From: Isoetes taiwanensis
Lineage: Eukaryota; Streptophyta; Lycopodiopsida; Isoetales; Isoetaceae
Length of the DNA: 64,000 bases
NCBI GenBank assembly: GCA_021234155.1
Contig: JAJEKV010000031.1
Span: 1,233,614 to 1,297,613, forward strand
Reading direction: 5' to 3'
Shown here: positions 56,801 to 64,000 of the stretch, one piece after another
How positions within the stretch are numbered: the stretch's first letter is position 1
Layout: every line of letters starts with the position of its first letter
The notes under the pieces: model-generated
Told to the model about the DNA's origin: nothing
Seen by the model: only the letters and a program-made list of their open reading frames with translations
Database searches by the model: none
Program-made: the position numbers and the translations under genes

Positions 56801-57700
56801 ATTGATGAAGTTGATCAATTCATATTTTGTTTGAATGTTCTATTTTTGTGAAACTACTTGAGTTTTTTTTTGGGAAATAGGAATTGATGAAGTTGACAGG
56901 AGTGAGAGTTATGATTGTGCAACTCTAGTTGGATCAAGTCATTTCCATGCTATCAGGCCTATTCAAAGTACAGACCCTACTCAAGTAGCACACATGAATT
57001 ATTCTTGTTTCTGCCACAATTGCTGGCTTGGTAAGTATGGCAAGTGTCCAAACAGGGAGAGAATAGGCACATGGATTTTTTCTGAACTAAGACCAAAATC
57101 TTTGAATATAAAGATGAAGTCAGCGATGGTCCCTGCTTATGAGGGAGATCCTGAATGGAAGTCAGATATAATTGCAATTGGAGATAACTTTGCAGTCAAT
57201 GCCGAGCCTAACAACAAAGAAAAGGTAGGATTTTATATTCTGAAATGCACACAAGTTAAACATGTCATTGAGAAAGCATACAAGGATCCTTGGGGCGTAA
57301 GTTTGGTAGGAATGAAGTTGTTGTAACAGAAAGTACTACAAGTTCATTGAGGTCTGCTAGATCACGAAGTTCTTTGGAGCATGATCCCGAATGTAGTGTT
57401 TACAAATTTTAGTTATTTGTAGTGAACTTTGTCATGCATCACATGGGAAATAACCAAGATGAGCTTGATGAAGATGTGCATGATCACATCATGGACAAAC
57501 TTTGCCACAAAACACTACCATTTTGGCACAAGATGCAGTTGAGTCAAAATCACAAACTCAAAGCGAAGGGTAAAGGTTGCAAAAGAAAAAAAGAAGAAAG
57601 AATGGAGACAATGAAATATAAACCATTCCATGCAAAGTTGTGGAATTATAACCATTACAGGAATTTCAACCATTTCAGGTTTTTGGAATTATAACCATTA
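53841..57700 (+). pseudogene. Multi-exon transposase-like gene, broken
   Basis: Exon-like segments with fitting GT/AG borders: 53,841-54,070, 54,186-54,341, 54,424-54,471, 54,584-55,251, 55,354-55,794, 55,868-56,487, 56,555 onward and 56,881 to about 57.3 kb. In order they encode acidic and lysine-rich N-terminal parts, SYDERKFIVDFW, a cysteine cluster (CCCVYHM, then CKCTCEVCGPG), SIVSVIDFAENY (56.09 kb), SLHWRNDQCTILVH, WSDGC (56.37 kb), HGK (56.48 kb), HDGAGA (56.56 kb) and CFCHNCW (57.0 kb). The DFAENY, WSDGC and HGK..DGAG series looks like an RNase H-fold transposase core with acidic residues. From memory it matches uncharacterised proteins of cnidarians, molluscs and fish better than plant hAT, MULE, CACTA or Harbinger transposases. 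Breaks are a frame change at an A7 run (54,628-54,634), another near 55.0 kb, a TGA at 55,633, and frame changes at about 56.33 and 56.45 kb. Confidence 0.65.
56739..56896. repeat. About 80-bp tandem duplication across an exon start
   Basis: Copies 56,739-56,816 and 56,817-56,896 both hold TTCATATTTTGTTTGAATGT, an intron-like T-run, and GGA(G/A)ATAGGAATTGATGAAG. The duplication repeats the acceptor and first codons of the CFCHNC exon, giving two candidate acceptors. Confidence 0.85.
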
Positions 57701-58088
57701 CAGAAATTACAACCATTGAATTCTAAACATTGACATTGTAAAAATGTAACCATTATCCAATTGCTTTCACAAAATAAACCAATTAACACAATCTCATTTA
57801 CAAGTAAACACAATCCACTTTCACAAACAAACCCAATTGCTTTCTATAACACAATCTTATTTACAATTAAACACAATCCAATTGCTTTCTAAAACAATCA
57901 AGTAAACCAAGATAGATCATATATTAATAGATGCTGAAGGGTTTACAAAAATACCAAAATGTACAGCTCCATTTCACAGAAATGAGCATGTCATAGCAGT
58001 AAAGTTAAGTAGTTATAATTTAAAGTTTCAAGCCATAGAAAACCACCTACATTTGAAAATTGGTGGTTTTCTTTCATAAAGTAAGAGT
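57700..58088. other. Spacer between the convergent genes
   Basis: About 390 bp with repeated AACACAATC(C/T) and ACCATT(A/G)CA phrases. No coding signal is seen. It would contain both 3' ends of the two convergent genes. Confidence 0.5.
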
Positions 58089-59018
58089 TCACTTCTTTTC
58101 CACTTGTTTATCCTGGCAATACTTTGCCAAGGTAATATCAGGGTTCACTTCTTCATAACTGCTACTTCCTGAATCATACTGCTCAGCCAAATCTCCAAGT
58201 GCTGGTGACTTCAGCACTTCCTCAATATCTGCTTTATCCTGAGGTTCAGCAGCAAGATTATTCACAGTTTCCGCATTGCATTGTAGCAGAAATCGGTAAG
58301 GAATGAAACAAACAAGTTAAGCATACAAACATTTCATAAACAAATAAGTTATGTTACCTGTTGAACCTATTTTCTTCTTCTCAGGAGTGGTAACATCACC
58401 TTTCAGCAGGTTGTCATTCAACCTTGGTGATTTCCTTGTGCTTTTGGGAGGGCTGACATGAGCAAATTTCACTGGACTTAACTTGTCCACATCAATAAAA
58501 CTTGCAAAATATTTCTACAAGCTACAGTACATGAAAACTTTTAAAACAAATAAAAAATAGAGTCAAAGTCATTACCTCTCTCCAGTTTGAGCTTCTTCAT
58601 AGATCTGGTCTTCTTCTTTGCAACTCTCTCTGGAATGAAGTCAGGAGCAGCATGTAGCGTGTACAGAGAAGTGCTGCTATCATCTTCTTCTTTACCTCTT
58701 TTCTTGGTCCTCAACACCTTGTTTTTCTTGTCTTCCACGTTACTTTCATTGTCACTATCATTCTCACTTTCTGTGTCACTTTCAACAGGATGGTATTCTT
58801 TATATACCAATTCTTGCAATATGTTTTGCTGAACCTCTTCATGACAGTAGGTACAATCTGCAATGCATACTGATCCAAAAGCAATGAGAAAAGCAAAAAA
58901 CATGGTATTTGTGACCACATGTTAATTTGATATGCAATTCATAATCTTTGCAGAACAAAAGGCCACATGCTTCACATGCATCCTTATTATCCAAGAAAGG
59001 CATGTCATAGGAACCCAT
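58089..59018 (-). CDS. Acidic zinc-binding protein, convergent with the transposase-like gene
   Basis: On the minus strand, an ATG (59,018) opens MGSYDMPFLDNKDACEACG, with LTCGHKYHVFC and, after a frame change or short intron near 58.88 kb, ADCTYCHEEV. These cysteines and histidines fit a RING- or zinc-ribbon-like site (C-x2-C, C-x-H-x2-H, C-x2-C). A strongly acidic, serine-rich stretch follows (VESDTESENDSDNE), then a basic one (KKKTRSMKKLK) to a donor at 58,576. A next exon has DVDKLSPVKFAHVSPPKST and ends at a donor at 58,358. The last part ends QVEKK and TGA (58,089-58,091). One acceptor (about 58.28 kb) lacks an AG, so the model is uncertain. The family is not recognised. The tail-to-tail position with the transposase-like gene suggests a second protein of the same mobile element (inference). 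It could also be a host gene. Confidence 0.42.
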
Positions 59019-59039
59019 ACCTAGGTGCATCCGGATTTA

Positions 59040-60260
59040 CGTTGGACTTAGGATCGCAGAAAAACAACATGTTTGCATTTGGCATGCCAAATCTTCATAT
59101 GCTTTTCAATAGCATCAACTTCTTCTTTGAGTTCGATGATGTCGACCTTCAAGGTCTTCAATCCATTTTTATCCACCTTCTTTATGGTCTTTGGACAAAT
59201 GTGTCTCGCCACATTTCCTCTTGTGCTTTAAGCCTTTGAATAGCTTCTTGTTCTCAAGCGCACTTGTTTCTAAAACCTCTCTCGTCCTTCACTTTTTCGG
59301 ATATCCGCTCTTATTGCAGGAGATGGTAGAGTCGACTTGAGTGAGAGCACCCTCCTTCCTCAAATAATCTTCTTCTTTCATCAAAATATCGTTTTTTTTT
59401 TCAAATTTCATGGCGAAAGCTTCCTAAGCTGATTGAGTATAGCATTGTTGTTGTTGCTATAGCTATTACCCTCTTGCTTAATCACAACTATCGCTCCGAA
59501 GTCCTAAAAGCATCAGCGACAAAAGGATGCCCGTTGATAGCATATTCCTCGGATTTGCAAAATGCTTTCGAGGGGAATTAGCCAGGCAAAAGCTCTAGCA
59601 AAGGTGACTCTAACTTCATTGTTAGTGGGCTTGGATTTTTGGTAAAATCCGCCCAAGAAGGTCGTCTTGTTTGGGTTTCATAGGCCCGGTAGAATAAATT
59701 TCGGAAAGTTAATCTTCCCTTTCCTAAGTGGCATCTTCCAAACTCAAGAAAATCGGCCTCTGTAACATCTTTTGCCTTAATTTCTTTGGGCTTTTTCCCT
59801 TTGTTAGAAAGAGCCCTGTTAACATGGAATTCATATTCTCGTTTCTCGCCATCAAAGATGTCCTCCGCAAGCACAAAAAAAGGTCAACTTCATAGGCCAA
59901 AGGGAAATTTGAGAGCTTCACAAAAGGGAAGGACAAACAACCTCGCGCCTTAAATTGAGCGCCATCACAATCTTGTTCTTGCTTGATGAATTCGGAAAAC
60001 AGAGAATAGGAGAAGCTTGATCGATTGAATAGATTAAAAGTGAGGATGGCAATGATGCATTCGAAATTATGTACAAACAGGGGATGGCTCGAAGAAAATT
60101 CGCGCTCAAAAATTGATGACGAATGATGAAGGGTGTACCCTTCACCATAATGACGGACGGCCCCCCCCTTCTTCGGGGACGAATCTGATTCAAGGTGCTG
60201 ATCGGGTGCTGATCGAACCAAAATATGGGTATGCCAAGCATAAAAACACCCCATGGCAAA
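59040..60260 (-). pseudogene. Decayed ORF, gag-like or host-derived, unknown
   Basis: Minus-strand pieces in changing frames read FIKQEQDCDGAQFKARG, then DGEKREYEFHVNRALSNKG, KAKDVTEADFLEFGR, LTFRNLFYRAYETQTRRP, EDYLRKEGALTQVDST, and LKEEVDAIEKHMKIWHAK (coiled-coil-like). The order suggests one former protein of about 350-400 residues with a helical C-terminus, perhaps a retrotransposon Gag-like or plant-mobile-domain-like protein. I cannot name it. Several stops and frameshifts make it non-functional. Confidence 0.4.
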
Positions 60261-60564
60261 TTAGAGAGTCAGTTGAGGTAGTTGAGCTTGTGGAATTATG
60301 ATGCTAATAGTTTTTTCTTTCAAAGGCATTTGGAGATGGTATCCTTAGAAGGACGAGCAGCATCTAGAGGTTTTATGGTTACCATGGAAGTATGGCAAGG
60401 GATAAGTCTTCAAATAAGCAATGAGAGCAACTCTTGATGATGGTTGAGGTATGGATTAGTGAATAAATTGGCATTGCATATTGATTCTATAAGTGGTTGG
60501 AGGAATGCTTCACCAAATCAATGATCGATCCATGAGGACATGCATAAATTTCGGAAGGGGAGAC

Positions 60565-63401
60565 TATAACGGTCATGGCCACTTGATGGGTTAATATATG
60601 TATTTTGTATGTATGTGCATGCTTGGCATACATGCGGCATGCAATTCATATAACCGAGGGTTTGCTTCTTTAGAAAAGAATTTTTACAGAGCTTGAAGGC
60701 AGAAGGAGCAATTTCTGGACAGTTTTGGTGGCCAAAATTTGGAACATCATATCTCGGCGACCCGAGATCCTTTTAGGTGATTTGTATTTTGCTGGAAAGA
60801 TTTTTGAGTAAGCTTTCCGAAATAGATTTGATCAGCCCAAAATTCATCCGCAAAAGTTATGACAGAAATAGAAATGCTGGGTCAGAATTGACTGCACTAT
60901 GTATCTTTTTCTGCATTTTGATTTTTGGAGCTAAAAGGCAATCTTTTGAGGCTCAAGCAATGGCAATGGGACTAGAGGTCTATACATGAAGAAATTCTCA
61001 GGTGGAGTTTTATTATTGATCAATTGAGGTACTATGAGCCGTCGTGATTGATCTATACATGATTTTTGGATGTGAATATGATAAATTATGAATTTGTTGG
61101 AGACTCATAAGGCTATGGAAGGTAACCAGTGAGTGGAAACGTCCCTGGAAGGGCTGATTCTGAGTCAGGAATAGCTAAAGATTACATGAGGAGCATCGAT
61201 TTAGCATGGAAAATTCAGAAAAGGCAGAATTGAATTGAATCTGGTCGACACCGACCTCTCTGATGCCATTTTGTGTTCATATTATATTTTTTTCCTTTTG
61301 TGTTTTGTGTTTTATCTTGTTGGACTTGTATTTGTTGCTTTTGTCAATTTACTTCATAGAATAAAGCTAAGTATCCATGGATGAAATTAGGTTGCATCTG
61401 AGCTTAGAGTAGAGGAGATCGAAGCATGAAGAGCTGGGCAAAATAATCATAAGTTGTAAAAATATGCATTCTTTGAATAATTGTCTAACTATGGAAAATT
61501 CTATTTCATGTGAACAATTTTAGGGATTGGGATAAAATATATTTCTTAGCCCATGGAGATGGGGCCAATGCTGAGAAGTAGCCTAGCATAGATGTAGAGC
61601 ATCAACAACCCCATAGCATCAAGGATAATTAGGTTCAGCATCAAGTTCGTTTGTGGATCTTATATTGATATGCTAGGGATAGCACGGGCAATAGGCATAA
61701 GCGGTCATCCGACATCAAGGATTATTGAGTACGTATTTGTGGATTTGTAAGCGCCATCAATAGTCGTAGTAATTAACCTTGAAGGGTAAGCAAGTAAAAA
61801 CCATAGCTAGATGAGCACTTTAAAACCTTGGATATTGTAATGTGAATAAATCTAGACATGCTCAAGGATTAAGATGAGTCCACATGGGTACAAAAAGAGA
61901 CATGAGAAGCTTGGGGGTTTTTTGAATGTGGCTATAGCATGGAGTACTGCTAGCCTAAAATGTGTAATTGTAAAGTGCCTAAGTTGTTGCATTGTCATTT
62001 ATAAAGAGCGTCATAGCTAATGGATTCAAGGTATAAACGGTATGGGACATCGTATTCCTCATGGAAGAATGGTTCTGAGGTAAGTTTTGCATTGTGTGAA
62101 ATGTTAGTATCTTTCCTTATTCGGTGAAGTACATAGGTCTTGGAGCTACATCAATGATAGCCAGACTTGTGAATTTCTCGATATGTTTGTATTGTGATCA
62201 TGATCTTCATCATTGAGTTTGCTACCTCGACATGCTATTGGATGTATGAGTACCCTTGGCAAGGGAATTACATGTAGAAAATATGGGTGTTATCATGGCT
62301 AATGGATTTAATGGAAGCTAATATGGAACAACATTCCTTATGGGGGGGATGGTTACTGCGTTGTATTCCTTATGAAGGGTAATCTTTTGCTTATGGACAA
62401 GCTACTGCAACATGGCTAGATTGTGATTAAGATCGCGAACATCATCGAGACTTGATCTTCTAGGCACATGTATTGTAGATATTGTAATAAATATTACATG
62501 TTATGGTTTGTGTTATTGCACAACTGTTGTCTTTATATATGTACTTGGATCCTCTTGGGTCGGGCTTCTAGATTCGTTCCTAGGTTGCTCTGGCATGCTC
62601 ATGTTCATCTGTGATTCTCTACGGTATTCTTGTGCTCTGTGATACCGGGCGTAGTTTCTCTGATCAGGAGGCTACGTCAACTCTTGTGACTCCCGATAAG
62701 ACGTCCTCCAGTGCTAGACGTGGGCTGGGAAGGATATGTGCATACGAGGTTCACACCACCACTTCCGCTATAGAGCTCGGAATGCGAGCTGGCTGGGCAT
62801 GTTTCCGTTAACAGGGCCTGCATGTAGGCTGGCTGAGCTTCCCATTGTCCCGAAGCTATATTGTGATGTATTGTTATTTTGACTATGTTTTTCTGCTTCT
62901 GATGCTCATGTTTGGTATTCTCTTGGATTATGTTGTCATTGTTTGGCACTGTACTTACATAGGTTTTTGTGTCTTTGCTTGTACTTATGTTCTTGTAATC
63001 CAAGATTTCCAGAGTATTTTCATGTATGCAGAGGCAGCCAGGGATCCCCACTTAGTCACGAGGATTAACCCCATTTGAGTGCAGATGCAGTGAATCCGCA
63101 AGTCAATGGTCGGTGGCAATGTAGCCGAGAATCGGAGTTGGGTTCCAGAGCTAGAAGCTCATGTTTTACTTGATCAGTTGTTGTAATATATATATTGAGA
63201 ATATTTTGAATAATAAATATTATTTAGATTGTTGTCGTCTTGATGGATAAGAATGGATCATTCCCCAATTGCAAAATACAAGATTAAATTCTTCACCAAT
63301 ATTGTCACTTTTGTAAAGTTTAAGACCAAATTAGTTGTAGCCTTAAGTTGGACAAGATCTCGAGTTGCCAAGAGGGTCAACTTGGCAGGCTCGTCATAGA
63401 C
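60565..63401 (+). mobile_element. Probable 3' or solo LTR, about 2.8 kb
   Basis: A purine-rich tract (GGAAGGGGAGAC, 60,553-60,564) precedes TATAACGGTC, which could be a mutated LTR start. A TATA-like ATATAACCGAGGGTTTGC lies at about 60.65 kb. Poly(A)-signal-like AATAAATATT at about 63.21 kb and the end block 63,251-63,401 match the LTR end at 53.4 kb, closing in GGCTCGTCATA. The 60.7-60.9 kb part (GGAAAGATTTTTGAGTAAGC) resembles the pair-repeat unit at 21.7-22.7 kb in style. No gene lies in the interval. The left border is uncertain. Confidence 0.5.
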
Positions 63402-63402
63402 T

Positions 63403-63763
63403 ATGCCTCGTAAAATTATTAAAGAGTTGGAGAAGCAATTATTTTGGTGGATTATAACTAATATACCCATGTCGAAGAGAATCACTGTGGCTAGATTTAT
63501 TCTTAAAAATACTCATGGCATCTGTTCTATTAGCCTCGCAGTGTAAGATGTATGAGAACTTGTTTGCACTCTGTAGGAGCTTCATTTGGTGTAGCAATGA
63601 GGAAGGTGTTGTGGTTAAGATTGTTTGGGTAAATTTCATTAAAGCTAAGGTAGCTTCTGGCCTTGGGATGCTGAATTTTGACCTCAAAAGTAAGGTGGTG
63701 AACTCAAAGTTTATTAAGAGCCCTCTTACCGATAAGAATGATTCAAAGAATAGAACAGAATAG
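63403..63763 (+). mobile_element. LINE-E: L1-type LINE fragment after the RT domain
   Basis: The first frame reads LEKQLFWWIITNIPMSKRIT and, after a frame change near 63.52 kb, FIWCSNEEGVVVKIVWVNF and KVASGLGMLN. This is the conserved region between RT and the zinc domain of plant L1-type elements (W..hC..K..GGLGh). It begins immediately after the LTR end, so the LTR element probably inserted into this LINE, or the reverse. It is cut on the right by a LINE tail. Confidence 0.65.
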
Positions 63764-63900
63764 ACTAGAATAGAATAGAGTAGACTTTTTAACGTCCATA
63801 TGAAGACCAAGAGGTCATGGGACCCATACGATGAGCTCGTACAACCATTACTAATAGGATTAAAAAACCTCTGCCTCAAAAGGTTTTCGTGGAGGAGGAG
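63747..63900 (-). mobile_element. 5'-truncated LINE 3' end (LINE-A family)
   Basis: On the minus strand: CACGAAAACCTTTTGAGGCA and a T-run, TGGGTCCCATGACCTCTTGG, GACGTTAAAAAGTC and a CTATTCTATTCTAGTC tail. It is a diverged member of the shared 3'-end family. Confidence 0.7.
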
Positions 63901-64000
63901 GAGTTATTTTATGTCATGCCACATTGGCATCATCCGATCAGCAAAAACAACAATACATGGCCTAAAAAGGAAGAATGATCCACTGCATAAACCCTATAAA

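Overview
This window looks like nuclear DNA of a land plant with a large, repeat-rich genome. The evidence is an intact plant-type VPS37 gene with introns, CACTA DNA transposons whose ends start CACTACAAGAGAA, Ty1/copia and long-LTR retrotransposon remnants, and several non-LTR (LINE) families. Most of the window is AT-rich. A fern, lycophyte or gymnosperm fits the repeat style, but the sequence alone does not settle the lineage. There are no tRNA or rRNA genes, no CRISPR array and no operons that I can support.

Layout. 1-1.6 kb: short repeats. 1.64-6.34 kb: a complete CACTA element (CACTA-1) with matching ends and a TTT target duplication. 6.3-13.8 kb: gene-poor DNA with a 93-nt hairpin, a LINE 3' end with a (TTCTA)n tail, a 43-bp LINE stub and a foldback element. 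13.8-21.7 kb: a GC-rich minus-strand LINE (LINE-A: endonuclease, then reverse transcriptase, then a pentanucleotide tail), split inside the reverse transcriptase by a second CACTA element (CACTA-2, 15.41-18.30 kb, TTA duplication). 21.7-22.7 kb: four copies of a 180-bp repeat in two pairs. 23.3-23.5 kb: an orphan PP2C phosphatase exon. 26.7-27.2 kb: a foldback element with 110-bp arms. 29.3-30.5 kb: a decayed copia element. 32.0-32.6 kb: a poly(A)-tailed LINE end. 36.3-38.6 kb: the VPS37 gene. 39.2-42.2 kb: a minus-strand LINE (LINE-B) with a 5'-truncated plus-strand LINE (LINE-C) inserted in it, marked by a 12-bp duplication. 42.4-46.6 kb: hairpin arrays built on GGAAACCCTTCC. 46.6-53.4 kb: mostly unassigned DNA with small repeats. 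53.4-63.4 kb: LTR-type ends surrounding a broken multi-exon transposase-like gene (plus strand), a convergent acidic zinc-binding protein gene (minus strand) and a decayed ORF. 63.4-63.9 kb: another LINE fragment cut by another LINE tail.

The only gene I would call intact and cellular is VPS37, a subunit of the ESCRT-I membrane-sorting complex. The rest is mainly layers of transposition, and the order of several events can be read from target-site duplications. The most unusual region is 53.8-59.0 kb. Its transposase-like gene has conserved landmarks (DFAENY, WSDGC, HGK, HDGAGA) that I associate from memory with uncharacterised proteins of invertebrates and fish rather than with the standard plant transposases, and it faces a second gene tail to tail.
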